Shown piece by piece: positions 8,200-16,426 of a stretch of 64,000 nucleotides of DNA (position 1 is its first letter; every line of letters starts with the position of its first letter). Below the pieces are notes generated by a model, which saw nothing but the letters and a program-made list of their open reading frames with translations, searched no databases and had not been told where the DNA came from. This DNA comes from an uncultured Rhodopila sp. GTDB taxonomy: Bacteria > Pseudomonadota > Alphaproteobacteria > Acetobacterales > Acetobacteraceae. A program made the translations under genes and the position numbers. The stretch covers positions 1 to 64,000 of the forward strand of contig CAINOE010000019.1 in NCBI GenBank assembly GCA_903851415.1, given 5' to 3'.

Positions 8200-9780
8200 T
8201 CAATGCCGCTTCAGCGGATCGCTGCAAACAACGCCGGCACGACGCACGTCTTCGAGCGTCCACAGATCGGTGCCGCGGACATGCGGCTGGCCGATCAGGG
8301 TCTTGCCGTCGGAACGCAGGCCGTGGCCTTCGGCAATGATCTCGGACAGTTCGCGTCCGTCATATTGCTCGAAGATGCTCTGGCATTCGTACCGCTCGGG
8401 TTCGGTCAGCCACATGCGCTCGCCCCAATCGTCGGAGAACGAGTACTTGCGGCCGTTGTACTCATGGATGCGCAGGCTGCCGGCGCTCTTGGACAGGCTC
8501 GGGCAGAAGGGCACCTGCGATACGCGGTCGACGTAGACTTCGTGGCCGTTCTTCAGCAGCCACTGGATCGGAATGAAGCCGCTCTTCGGATCTTCGCAGC
8601 CGAGCGCCTTCCATTCCTCGTAGATCTTGCCGTAATGGTCATACCATCCCGGGTAGTTCGCTTCGAACCACTGCATCTCCTCCTGATCCGGCAGCGCCAG
8701 ACGGAAGAAGCCGGTGGGCCACAAGGCGTAGGCGATCAGCGCCAGGTCATGATGCGCCCAATAGGCATCCTGCTTGGCGTCGCGCAGCGACGGCGGGGAC
8801 TGCACGCCGTACTTGCCGAGGCGGCCGATCCAGATGCCACCCCAATCTTCGTACACCCAGCGGTTCCAGGTCTTCACCCACGGCTCGACCTTGAACTTGG
8901 AGCCGTACTCGAACAGCATGCCGAGGACGGGCGTAAAGTACTTCTGCTGCGTCCAGAAGGCATTGTTGAGGTCGGTGTTCAGGTACTTCTGCGCCGCCGG
9001 ATCGTTGGCGATCGACACCACGGTCTGGTAGCCGTTCGCCATGTGGCGCAGTTCGTCGGTCTCGATCGACAGGAAGACCGTCGGGGTGATTTCGTCACCG
9101 TTCGCGGAAGCCCATTCCGTGATGGCGACGATCAGCGGGTTGGTGAAGCAGGCTTCGCCAACGAGCTGCAGGTTGATCGAGCATTCGACCGCATCGCCGG
9201 AGATGAAGCCGTCGGCGAACACGCGCTTCATGCCCTTCCAGAGCGGGCCGATGGCCCTGGTCCGCCGGGCGTCGTTGTGGCCCGCCGGATCATGGTAGTG
9301 CTTGGAGTAGTAGTGGTTCACGAAGGCGCACTGGTTGGTGTGGCGGATTTCGTCCATCACCTGGGCCAGGTAGCCGTTCTTCTGCTCCGCGGCGGTGGCC
9401 GAGTCCCACAGCATCGCCGAGGCGGCGATGGCGTTGTATTCGCCCACTTCCAGGAAGTTGGAAGCAACCTTCATGGTCTCGCCCCACTTGGGGTGCATGC
9501 GGTTGCCCGCACCCAGGCGAGTCATGCCGTCGAGCAGAGTGCCGAACTGCCGCTCATCCTTGGCGGACTCCATCCGGGCGTATTCCTTGGCGATGAGCTT
9601 GAACTGCTCCTTTGTATCATTCGCCATATGGTATTTGGTGGGATATTTCGTCCGGTTTTTGGAGAATTCCCAGTTGAAGCTCTGCATCCACTTGTGAACT
9701 TCCTGGGGGCTGACGGACGCCGGCGCCCTGTGCAGGGCGTGTGCGTCGGTCGCGGCTTTTGTTGCTGCGCTTATCGGCAT
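8200..9780 (-). CDS. mmoX: MmoX, sMMO hydroxylase alpha subunit
   Basis: Catalytic subunit of soluble methane monooxygenase, 526 aa, oxidising methane (and other hydrocarbons) to methanol at a di-iron centre in the cytoplasm. All iron ligands fall at the classical numbering: Glu114, Glu144, His147, Glu209, Glu243 and His246, in two (D/E)EIRH / DELRH boxes. Active-site residues Leu110, Cys151, Phe188 and Thr213 are also kept; Cys151 distinguishes MmoX from alkene and toluene monooxygenases. Identity to MmoX is obvious along the full length, including the conserved block at 169-180. It starts at ATG 9780 with GGGAG 10 nt upstream and is driven by the sigma-54 promoter at 9959-9974. Confidence 0.99.
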   Translation of the reverse strand: MPISAATKAATDAHALHRAPASVSPQEVHKWMQSFNWEFSKNRTKYPTKYHMANDTKEQFKLIAKEYARMESAKDERQFGTLLDGMTRLGAGNRMHPKWGETMKVASNFLEVGEYNAIAASAMLWDSATAAEQKNGYLAQVMDEIRHTNQCAFVNHYYSKHYHDPAGHNDARRTRAIGPLWKGMKRVFADGFISGDAVECSINLQLVGEACFTNPLIVAITEWASANGDEITPTVFLSIETDELRHMANGYQTVVSIANDPAAQKYLNTDLNNAFWTQQKYFTPVLGMLFEYGSKFKVEPWVKTWNRWVYEDWGGIWIGRLGKYGVQSPPSLRDAKQDAYWAHHDLALIAYALWPTGFFRLALPDQEEMQWFEANYPGWYDHYGKIYEEWKALGCEDPKSGFIPIQWLLKNGHEVYVDRVSQVPFCPSLSKSAGSLRIHEYNGRKYSFSDDWGERMWLTEPERYECQSIFEQYDGRELSEIIAEGHGLRSDGKTLIGQPHVRGTDLWTLEDVRRAGVVCSDPLKRH

Positions 9781-9958
9781 ACTTTGTTAGCTCCCTATGA
9801 TAATTATTCATTCCGCACAGCTGCTGTACTGGCCAATTCGTGGCCGAGCTCAACCGTTGCGGACCTCCAACACGTCCAGACCTCACCCCGGGTTTGTCAG
9901 ATCCAGCCGAACCGGGGAACGCTAAGCGCGTTATCGCAACGCGCATGTTTTAACAGTT

Positions 9959-9974
9959 AGCAATCGGTGTGCCA
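9959..9974 (-). promoter_or_regulatory. Sigma-54 promoter of the sMMO operon
   Basis: On the minus strand the sequence reads TGGCAC-ACCGA-TTGCT, an exact match to the RpoN consensus TGGCAC-N5-TTGC(A/T), with GG and GC separated by 10 nt. The predicted start is near 9948, giving a leader of about 165 nt before mmoX. The presence of mmoR in the same cluster supports function. The 9781-10316 stretch has no gene; it holds this promoter, the leader and the repeats at 10053-10087. Confidence 0.88.
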
Positions 9975-10049
9975 AGCGCCGGGGCGAAGCGCGAGGCGCG
10001 GACAACCCCGGAGATATGGTGTCCGGGCCGGCTGGCCGCGCGAGGCGGG

Positions 10050-10090
10050 ACTGTATAGGGCGTATAGAACCTGCACGTACTGTATAGGGG
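10050..10090 (-). promoter_or_regulatory. Candidate MmoR binding region (GTATAG repeats)
   Basis: ACTGTATAGGG occurs twice, at 10050-10060 and 10079-10089, with a third core CGTATAG at 10061-10067. The GTATAG cores start at 10053, 10062 and 10082, about one and two helical turns apart. They lie roughly 80-115 bp upstream of the -24 element, the normal place for an enhancer-binding protein site. They are direct rather than inverted repeats. Assignment to MmoR is inference. Confidence 0.5.
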
Positions 10091-10316
10091 GAATACACCT
10101 GATGCGCGGGGTCGATGCGTTGATCCGGCTCCGCCGCGACTGCGTCGGACCCGAACGTTATGATGATAGCGGTAACACTGAAAAGTAACGAACAGCCGCC
10201 GGATGCCGATCGCGGCGATGCCTACCGCTGGCTATAGCGCAGAGCCGGGGGACGCCGCGCGAACCCCCGCCGCGACCGGTCGCCCTATCCCCCGGGAGCG
10301 GTTGAAAAAGCGTGCT

Positions 10317-10712
10317 CTACTCTTTGCCCTTCTGCCGCTGCTCGGCGTCGAACAGCAGGGCATATTTGCGGTCCGGCAGCGCCTGGATCGCCTCCTCGAA
10401 GCGGTCGACATCGGCGCCTTCCACGTCGTTGGCGAACAGGATCATCAGGCCGCCATCCCCGCCGGAAAGCACGCGTTCCTGTAGCAAATCTATGCCCCCG
10501 CCCCGCTCGGACTTGAGCAACGCGAAATCGTATATGATGCGCAAATCGCCCGATTCCAGCACCACCGCCTCAAGCGCCTCCAAATCGGCTTCCGGAACAA
10601 CCTGGGCAAAACGATAAGCGAGCTCCGGCTCGCCGGCCGTCAGCACAACCTGCTGCAGGCGCGGGTCGAAGCCTTCGGATTTCGCGCGCTCAATCGCTTC
10701 GAGAGGGGTCAT
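10317..10712 (-). CDS. Small repeat protein upstream of mmoX
   Basis: This 131-aa protein of unknown function starts at ATG 10712 behind GGAGACAG. It is built of about three helical repeats of 29-31 residues: VVLTAGEPELAYRFA (22-36), VVLESGDLRIIYDFA (50-64) and VLSGGDGGLMILFA (81-94), each followed by an acidic AD/GI/AD-L segment. The units resemble solenoid repeats of the form V-x-SGD-x4-Y-x-FA. There is no signal peptide or membrane segment. It points the same way as mmoX but is separated from it by the 536-nt regulatory region, so it is probably a separate transcript. Confidence 0.7.
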   Translation of the reverse strand: MTPLEAIERAKSEGFDPRLQQVVLTAGEPELAYRFAQVVPEADLEALEAVVLESGDLRIIYDFALLKSERGGGIDLLQERVLSGGDGGLMILFANDVEGADVDRFEEAIQALPDRKYALLFDAEQRQKGKE

Positions 10713-10936
10713 CTCTGTCTCCGGTGCGATGTCGAGCCGATCAGAGTGACACGCAGGATCATTTTGTCAAGCGGACCGTCCGGCACAGGACAGGAGTGTC
10801 TTCCTTTCTCCCTCCGTTTAATTCGGCTGCTTGCCGCCGGAAGTCCGGCGGGGTAGACGTTCGCGGTCCGATGCCCGCGCCCTCGCCGATGCCGCGAAGG
10901 AAAGACGGCAGCACGGGCGGCGATGGGAGGATATTA

Positions 10937-11488
10937 ATGTCGCAACGGCTTATTAATATAGGCGCAGCGCTTCTGGGTAGCGCAGCGTTGCTGGCGCCGA
11001 TCGGCGCTTTGGCGCACGGCCCGACGCGCCAGAAGGTCGTCCAGTCGGTGGATATCGCCGCTCCGCCCGAGGCGGTCTGGGCCGTCGCCGGCAACTTCCA
11101 CGACATGAGCTGGGACCCCGCCGTTACCGCCACGGCAGGCGACGGCGGCAATGCGGTGAACTCGCTGCGCACGCTGACCCTGAAATCCGGCGGCCAGATC
11201 ACCGAAAGCCTGGAGCGGTACGAACCGGCTCAGTTTACCTACGGTACCTTCCTGCCGCACAACGACCCGAAGGTGCTGCCGGTCTCCAATTTCTCCACCG
11301 TGCTGACCGTCAGCGCGGCCGGTGACGGCAAGTCCACCGTGCAGTGGCGCGCCGCGGCCTATCGCGGCGATCCCAACAACGACCCGCCGCCGGAACTGAA
11401 CGATGAAGCAGCTGTCGCCGCGATGAACGCCTTTCTGCGCACCGGCCTCGACGGCCTGAAGCAGAAGATAGAAAGCGGCGCACACTGA
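10937..11488 (+). CDS. SRPBCC-fold secreted protein (copy 1)
   Basis: This 183-aa protein has an N-terminal signal peptide ending near ALAHG and a START/polyketide-cyclase-like (SRPBCC) domain over the rest, with the family pattern APPEAVWAVAGNFHDMSWDP near 40-60. Such domains bind hydrophobic ligands; the ligand here is unknown. ATG 10937 follows GGGAGG by 6 nt. It overlaps the start of the propeller gene and has a close paralogue at 12448-12981, so the three form one operon. Comparable SRPBCC and YVTN genes are often seen near PQQ-dehydrogenase loci of methylotrophs, which is only a contextual hint. Confidence 0.8.
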   Translation: MSQRLINIGAALLGSAALLAPIGALAHGPTRQKVVQSVDIAAPPEAVWAVAGNFHDMSWDPAVTATAGDGGNAVNSLRTLTLKSGGQITESLERYEPAQFTYGTFLPHNDPKVLPVSNFSTVLTVSAAGDGKSTVQWRAAAYRGDPNNDPPPELNDEAAVAAMNAFLRTGLDGLKQKIESGAH

Positions 11489-12444
11489 TCCGCCACTGCG
11501 TTGCCCTGCTCGCGGCCTGGCTGCTTCTGCCGCCTGCCGCGGCCGGAACGGAAGCGTTCATCACCGACCAGCAGGGCGGCGGCGTGTCGGTCGTGGATCT
11601 TTCCACCGGACGCACCGTCGCCAGCATAACGATCGCCGGCCACCCGGCCGGAATCGCCATGAGCCGCGATGGCGCCAGGGCCTATGTCACCAGCCCCGAC
11701 GGCCATATGCTGTCGATGCTGGATGCCGCTTCCCGCACCGTGCTGCGCCAGGTGACGCTTCCCGGCGGACCGCTCGGCGTCGCCGTGAGCCCGGATGGCG
11801 CGAAAGTCTTTGTCGCGGACTGGTACGGCGACCAGGTAACGATGGTCGACGCCGCCACGGGCGCCTCCGGTCCGGCCATCGCAGTCGGTCATTCGCCGTC
11901 CGGTCTCGCCGTTACACCCGATAACACCCTTCTCGTTGTCGCCAACCGGCTGGATAACACGGTCTCGCTGATCGTTCTGGCAACGCAGCAACAGGTCGCG
12001 GTCATTCCGGTCGGCGAGCATCCATTCGGCGTAACAATCGACCCGTCCGGCACGCGGGCCTACGCAGCCGATGTCGAATCCGACGACGTCGCCGTCATCG
12101 ACCTGGCGTCCCGCCGCCTGCTGACCCGCATTCCGGTTGGAAAACGGCCATACGTCGTCGCCCTCGCGGGCGGCCGCGGCTTCGTCACCAACGAACAAGG
12201 CGGCTCGCTCACCGCCTTCGATCTCGCCACTCTTCTGCCGACGGGCTCTGTCGAGGTGGGCAGCATGCCGGAGGGGATCGAGGCCAGCCGCGACGGGCAG
12301 ACACTCTATGTGGCCAATTGGATGGACGACACGATCAGCGTCGTCGATGCGCGGACGCTCAAGGTCGCCGCCACGCTGCCGGCGGGCGACAGCCCACGCG
12401 CTTTCGGTACGTTCCTGCGATCAACCGGGCAAGGATCCCATTAG
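11485..12444 (+). CDS. YVTN-type beta-propeller secreted protein
   Basis: About seven repeats of roughly 42 residues (GxGVSVVDLSTGR..., DNTVSLIVL, DDVAVIDLAS, DDTISVVDARTL) mark a YVTN/PQQ-catabolism-associated beta-propeller. The first ATG/GTG (GTG 11584) would cut into the first blade. The frame continues upstream through a proper signal peptide, LIRHCVALLAAWLLLPPAAAG, whose only plausible start is CTG 11485, overlapping the TGA of the preceding gene (CTGA). That gives 319 aa, exported. Its role is probably scaffold or binding in the periplasm, with the substrate unknown. It is flanked on both sides by SRPBCC genes. Confidence 0.78.
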   Translation: MIRHCVALLAAWLLLPPAAAGTEAFITDQQGGGVSVVDLSTGRTVASITIAGHPAGIAMSRDGARAYVTSPDGHMLSMLDAASRTVLRQVTLPGGPLGVAVSPDGAKVFVADWYGDQVTMVDAATGASGPAIAVGHSPSGLAVTPDNTLLVVANRLDNTVSLIVLATQQQVAVIPVGEHPFGVTIDPSGTRAYAADVESDDVAVIDLASRRLLTRIPVGKRPYVVALAGGRGFVTNEQGGSLTAFDLATLLPTGSVEVGSMPEGIEASRDGQTLYVANWMDDTISVVDARTLKVAATLPAGDSPRAFGTFLRSTGQGSH

Positions 12445-12447
12445 GTC

Positions 12448-12981
12448 ATGCGCATTCTCTGCTTGCTGCTCGCCTGCCTCTTCGCCGCCCCCCACGCCAT
12501 CGCGCACGGCTCCGATCGTCTGAAGGTTACAGAAACGATCTTGCTGGACGCTCCGCCCGAAACGATCTGGGCGGCGGTCGGCAATTTCCACGATCTGAGC
12601 TGGGACCCGGCAATAGCGAGAACCGACGGCGAAGGCGGCAACACGGTGGATTCGTTCCGCACGACAACGCTCAGGAATGGCGGAACGATCACCGAGCAGT
12701 TGGTGATCTATGATGCAACCAGGATGACCTATTCGACGTTCTTGCCGCATAACGATCCGGCGGTGTTGCCGATCACCAACTTTTCGACGATTCTGACTGT
12801 GAAACCGGGGCCTGCAGGGGGCACCGAAGTGGTCTGGCGCGCCGCGGGCTTCCGCGGCTATCCCAACGACAATCCGCCGCCGTCGCTCAACGATGAAGTC
12901 GCTGTCAAGGCAATGCACGAATACTTGCGCGCCGGTCTCGATGCCCTGCGCCGCCGCTTCGGCGTGCCGAACGGATCCTAA
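12448..12981 (+). CDS. SRPBCC-fold secreted protein (copy 2)
   Basis: This 177-aa paralogue of the gene at 10937 has a signal peptide (RILCLLLACLFAAPHAIAHG) followed by the same ligand-binding SRPBCC domain, with APPETIWAAVGNFHDLSWDP near 35-54 and a matching TFLPHNDPAVLPITNFST block. ATG 12448 is 3 nt after the propeller stop, so translation is probably coupled. Retention of two diverged copies around one propeller suggests they pair or bind different ligands. Its 3' end overlaps the end of the convergent gene by 4 nt. Confidence 0.8.
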   Translation: MRILCLLLACLFAAPHAIAHGSDRLKVTETILLDAPPETIWAAVGNFHDLSWDPAIARTDGEGGNTVDSFRTTTLRNGGTITEQLVIYDATRMTYSTFLPHNDPAVLPITNFSTILTVKPGPAGGTEVVWRAAGFRGYPNDNPPPSLNDEVAVKAMHEYLRAGLDALRRRFGVPNGS

Positions 12982-13877
12982 AGTAACGACTCAAGGCCGA
13001 CAGCCTGCACCGCAGCCATCACGCCATGATGCACATCCATCGCCAGCGCGTCGATCGTCTGCTCCCGCCGCCGCGTCACCCCGTCCACCGCCGGGCCGTG
13101 ACGCACCATCGCCTCGACCACCGCCCGGTCCAGCGCGGGGTCCAGCCCCGCTCGCAGCGCCGCCGCCCAATCCGGCCGCAGCAGGGCCAGCGCGGCCAGA
13201 ACCGCATAAGCCCCCCAGTGCGACACACCTGCCGCGATCAGGAAATCCGCCGTCACCACGCAGCCGTTCAGCGCCCCCAGCGGCACATGCTCGGCGATCA
13301 GCGCCCTGGGCACGCAGCCCATGCCGATCTCGTTGCCGCCGTCGCCGATGGCGATGGTGCGCCAGGGGCCGGCGCTGAACAGGCGATCCAGCGGCGCGGC
13401 ATGGGCGGAGATGTCGGCGCCGCGCATGTTGCGGGCGCGGCCGTCGGCTGATGGACCGCAGCGTTCGATGGCGATCACCCTGTCGATCCCCTCTGCCCGC
13501 CAGCGATCGACCAGGGCATCGACACCCTCATCCGGCGCGACGTGATCAACCGGCACCGCGCCGGCCCCTGCCCGGTCCAGGGCCGCACGGGATGCGGAGG
13601 CGCACACGGTATCGGTGGCCAGCCGGCAGCGCAGCCCGGCACCGAGAAATCCAAAGGCCAGCAGCGCCGCCCCGGCCGGTCCATCCGTCTCGGCGGCCGG
13701 GGGATCGCCGCCCGGCACGAAGAATCCGGTGATCAATCCGATCCGGGGTGCCTGACCGTCCGCGAGGACGTGAACCGCGCCGTGCAGGCCGCCTCGCGCC
13801 GCCTGGAAGACCGCGTCCATCCCGCGTCCGACGTCGCGCTGGATCACCGCCTCGATCCGGTCGATCAGCGCGCGCAT
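12978..13877 (-). CDS. D-glutamate cyclase-like protein, DUF4392 half
   Basis: This 299-aa protein matches the DUF4392 family, the C-terminal domain of D-glutamate cyclase (DGLUCY), which converts D-glutamate to 5-oxo-D-proline. Typical features are the LITGFFVPGG segment near 50, AIERCGPSADGRARNMRG near 138-155 and AIGDGGNEIGMG near 177. It lies 9 nt after the DUF1445 gene on the same strand. In the vertebrate enzyme these two domains are one polypeptide, so the neighbouring gene likely supplies the other half. Confidence 0.8.
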   Translation of the reverse strand: MRALIDRIEAVIQRDVGRGMDAVFQAARGGLHGAVHVLADGQAPRIGLITGFFVPGGDPPAAETDGPAGAALLAFGFLGAGLRCRLATDTVCASASRAALDRAGAGAVPVDHVAPDEGVDALVDRWRAEGIDRVIAIERCGPSADGRARNMRGADISAHAAPLDRLFSAGPWRTIAIGDGGNEIGMGCVPRALIAEHVPLGALNGCVVTADFLIAAGVSHWGAYAVLAALALLRPDWAAALRAGLDPALDRAVVEAMVRHGPAVDGVTRRREQTIDALAMDVHHGVMAAVQAVGLESLL

Positions 13878-13886
13878 CCGGGCAGC

Positions 13887-14690
13887 CTAAAGCGCCGACA
13901 GCGACGTGTTGCGCAGATCGGTTATCAACATGCTCCCCGGCGCATGGGTGATGCAGAACGCCGGCCGGACCCGGGCGATCACCGCCTGCGGCGTGACGCC
14001 GCACGCCCAGAACACCGGCATCTCGCCCGGTCCGATGGGCACGGCATCGCCGTAGTCCGGCTTGCCGATATCCGCGATGCCGATGGCTTCCGGGAAGCCG
14101 AGATGCACCGGCGCGCCGTGCACCGATGGGAACCGGGATGTGATCTGCACCGCGCGGATGGCGTCAGCCGGCTTCATCGGCCGCATCGACACCACCAGCG
14201 GCCCGTTGAACACGCCGGCCGGGACGCACGGAATGTTTGTCCGGTACATCGGCACGTTCGACCCGAGGGCGACATGCCGGACCTCGATGCCATCGTCGAT
14301 CAACGCCTCCTCGAAGGAGAACGAGCAGCCGATGGCGAAGCTGACCAGATCGTCGCGCCAGACATCCTGGAGATGGACCGGTTCGGAGACCAGTTCCCCG
14401 TCCTGCCAGATTCGGTAGCGCGGCAGATCGGTGCGGATATCGATGTCCTGGCCAAGGGTCGGGAACCGCGGATCGCCCGCCTCGGACACCGCGAGCAGCG
14501 GGCACGGCTTCGGGTTGGCGTGCGCGAAGCGCAGGAAATCATGTGCCAGGTCGCGCGGCAGGATAACCAGGTTCGCCTGCACATGGCCGGGCGCAAGGCC
14601 GGAGGTCGGGCCGGCGAACGCGCCGAACCGGAAGCGCATCCGCTCCCGCTGTCCGGCATTGCCGCGCCGATCGGCCATGGCGTTCATCAT
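13887..14690 (-). CDS. DUF1445 putative hydro-lyase / D-glutamate cyclase N-terminal half
   Basis: This 267-aa protein belongs to the DUF1445 (putative hydro-lyase) family, with the signature [19 protein letters not shown] near 29-47, NPKPCPLL near 62, the [15 protein letters not shown] region and CGVTPQ near 223. ATG 14690 has GGAGG 4 nt upstream; ATG 14687 (7 nt spacing) or TTG 14693 are alternatives. Together with the downstream DUF4392 gene it reproduces the two domains of D-glutamate cyclase, so a D-amino-acid salvage role is likely for the pair. Confidence 0.82.
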   Translation of the reverse strand: MMNAMADRRGNAGQRERMRFRFGAFAGPTSGLAPGHVQANLVILPRDLAHDFLRFAHANPKPCPLLAVSEAGDPRFPTLGQDIDIRTDLPRYRIWQDGELVSEPVHLQDVWRDDLVSFAIGCSFSFEEALIDDGIEVRHVALGSNVPMYRTNIPCVPAGVFNGPLVVSMRPMKPADAIRAVQITSRFPSVHGAPVHLGFPEAIGIADIGKPDYGDAVPIGPGEMPVFWACGVTPQAVIARVRPAFCITHAPGSMLITDLRNTSLSAL

Positions 14691-14813
14691 CAAGCCTCCG
14701 TCACTGCCGTCTCAGGCTAGAACCCGGGCCGAGGGCGTGCAACAGGAAGACCCCGGTCCGTTTCCATCGTTCGTGCTTTGCCCAAATCGTCGTGCCCATG
14801 GTAGCGTCCAGGC

Positions 14814-15599
14814 ATGGGTTTATGGGGTAAGATCATCGGTGGCGCCGCCGGCTTCTTCGTGGGCGGCCCCTATGGTGCTGTGATTGGCGCAGCGCTCGGC
14901 CATGCCGCGGATTCCGGATCGGTGCAAACCTTCCGGCGGTCCTTCGACAGCAATGGGCGGGCGTTCAATCCGGCCCGCGTGGCCAGCATGTTCGGCCGGC
15001 GGGAAGAAGTCTTCGCCATCACCGTCACGGTGCTCGCGGCCAAGCTGTGCAAGGTGGATGGCCCGGTGACGCGCGCCGAAATCGACTCCTTCAAGCGCAA
15101 TTTCCGCATCCCGCCGGCCTCCGCCCGCGGCATCGCGCGGCTGTTCGACCAGGCGCGCGACAGTCCCGATTCGTTCGAGCCGTACGCCGCGCAACTGGCG
15201 GACGCGTTCGGCGACAACCGGCTGGTGCTGGAGCAGGTGCTGGGATCGCTGTTTGCGATCGCCCGGGCCGACGGCCCGCTGAACGCGCCGGAGCAGGATT
15301 TCCTGCGCCGCGTTCACCGCCGCCTGCTGCTGGACCAGTGGTCGTGGGACCGCGCCTTCGGCGAAACGCCGCGCCGCGCCGCGCCGGTGGACGACAGCGA
15401 TCCGTATCGCGAACTCGGCGTTCCGCGCTCCAGCAGCGGCGAGGAGCTGCGCGCGGCATGGAAGCGGCTGATGCGGGAGAACCATCCGGACAGTCTCGCC
15501 TCCCGCGGGGTGCCGGCGGAGTTCGTGCAGCGCGCCAGCGACAAGGTCGCCCGGATCAATGCCGCCTGGGACCGCATCAAGCGGGAACGCGGTCTGTGA
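14814..15599 (+). CDS. djlA: DjlA-like co-chaperone (TerB + J domain)
   Basis: This 261-aa protein has an N-terminal glycine-rich hydrophobic segment (about 1-30) that may insert in the membrane, a TerB-like helical domain (about 55-170) and a C-terminal J domain (about 198-261) with the HPD motif at 224-226. It should stimulate DnaK, as DjlA does in envelope stress. The ampD-like gene starts inside its stop codon (GTGA), so the two are translationally coupled. Confidence 0.85.
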   Translation: MGLWGKIIGGAAGFFVGGPYGAVIGAALGHAADSGSVQTFRRSFDSNGRAFNPARVASMFGRREEVFAITVTVLAAKLCKVDGPVTRAEIDSFKRNFRIPPASARGIARLFDQARDSPDSFEPYAAQLADAFGDNRLVLEQVLGSLFAIARADGPLNAPEQDFLRRVHRRLLLDQWSWDRAFGETPRRAAPVDDSDPYRELGVPRSSSGEELRAAWKRLMRENHPDSLASRGVPAEFVQRASDKVARINAAWDRIKRERGL

Positions 15600-16384
15600 C
15601 CGAGCCGCCGCCGCCCTGGCTGCGGGCGGTCCCGGTTGCGCCCCGGTCCTACGCCCCCGCCCTGCCGATACGGGAGCTGCCCAGCCCGAACCATGACGAG
15701 CGGACGGGTCCGGTGGACATGCTGATCCTGCACTACACCGGCATGCAGACCGCCCGGGAGGCGATCCATCGGCTGCGCGACCCGGCGGCTGCCGTGTCGT
15801 CGCACTACGTGGTCGATGAGGACGGGGCGGTGATCCGCCTGGTGCCGGAGGAGCGACGGGCCTGGCATGCCGGGGTATCGCATTGGCGCGGGCACTCGGC
15901 GCTGAACGGACGCTCCATCGGGATCGAGATCGTCAATCCCGGGCACGAATGGGGTTACCGGGACTTTCCCGTGCTGCAACTTGCCGCCGTGTGCGACCTG
16001 TGCCTGCTGATCCTGGCGCGCCACCCGATCCCGGCGCGCAATGTCGTCGGCCATAGCGACGTGGCGCCGGATCGCAAGCAAGACCCCGGGGAACGCTTCG
16101 ACTGGCGCGCTTTGGCGGAGAACGGGGTCGGGCTGTGGCCGGAGGATGCCCCCGATCTCGGCACGACCGGGCCGGTGCGGGATGCCGCCGGCTTGCGCCC
16201 GGTGCGCGCCGCGCTGGCGGAGATCGGCTATCGGGTCGGGCTGGAGGGGGCGCTCGATCCGGCGCTGTCCGCGGTGCTGCGCGCGTTCCAACGGCACTGG
16301 CGGCCGGAGGCGGTGACCGGCCAGGCGGATGACGGCACCCTGGTCCGGCTGCTGGAGGTGCAGAAGCTGGTGCGAAATGGTTGA
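15596..16384 (+). CDS. ampD: N-acetylmuramoyl-L-alanine amidase (AmpD-like) with peptidoglycan-binding domain
   Basis: This 262-aa Amidase_2 family protein cleaves the bond between N-acetylmuramic acid and L-Ala in recycled muropeptides. Zinc ligands are His46 (LHYTG), His153 (GHSD) and Asp163 (KQDPG), with Glu111 in the active site. A C-terminal PG_binding_1-like domain covers about 195-260. The start is GTG 15596, overlapping the djlA TGA. There is no signal peptide, which favours a cytoplasmic AmpD role. Confidence 0.88.
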   Translation: MTEPPPPWLRAVPVAPRSYAPALPIRELPSPNHDERTGPVDMLILHYTGMQTAREAIHRLRDPAAAVSSHYVVDEDGAVIRLVPEERRAWHAGVSHWRGHSALNGRSIGIEIVNPGHEWGYRDFPVLQLAAVCDLCLLILARHPIPARNVVGHSDVAPDRKQDPGERFDWRALAENGVGLWPEDAPDLGTTGPVRDAAGLRPVRAALAEIGYRVGLEGALDPALSAVLRAFQRHWRPEAVTGQADDGTLVRLLEVQKLVRNG

Positions 16385-16426
16385 CGCGGGGCGGCGGGGC
16401 TTGTATCTCGCCGCCTCCCGTTGGAT

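Noticed and set aside
8131..9960. Long open frame (609 codons) on the + strand
   Set aside because: It is antisense to mmoX, whose sequence is unmistakable. The + strand product lacks any motif.
10724..10936. N-terminal extension of the SRPBCC protein
   Set aside because: The signal peptide and a strong GGGAGG site place the start at ATG 10937.
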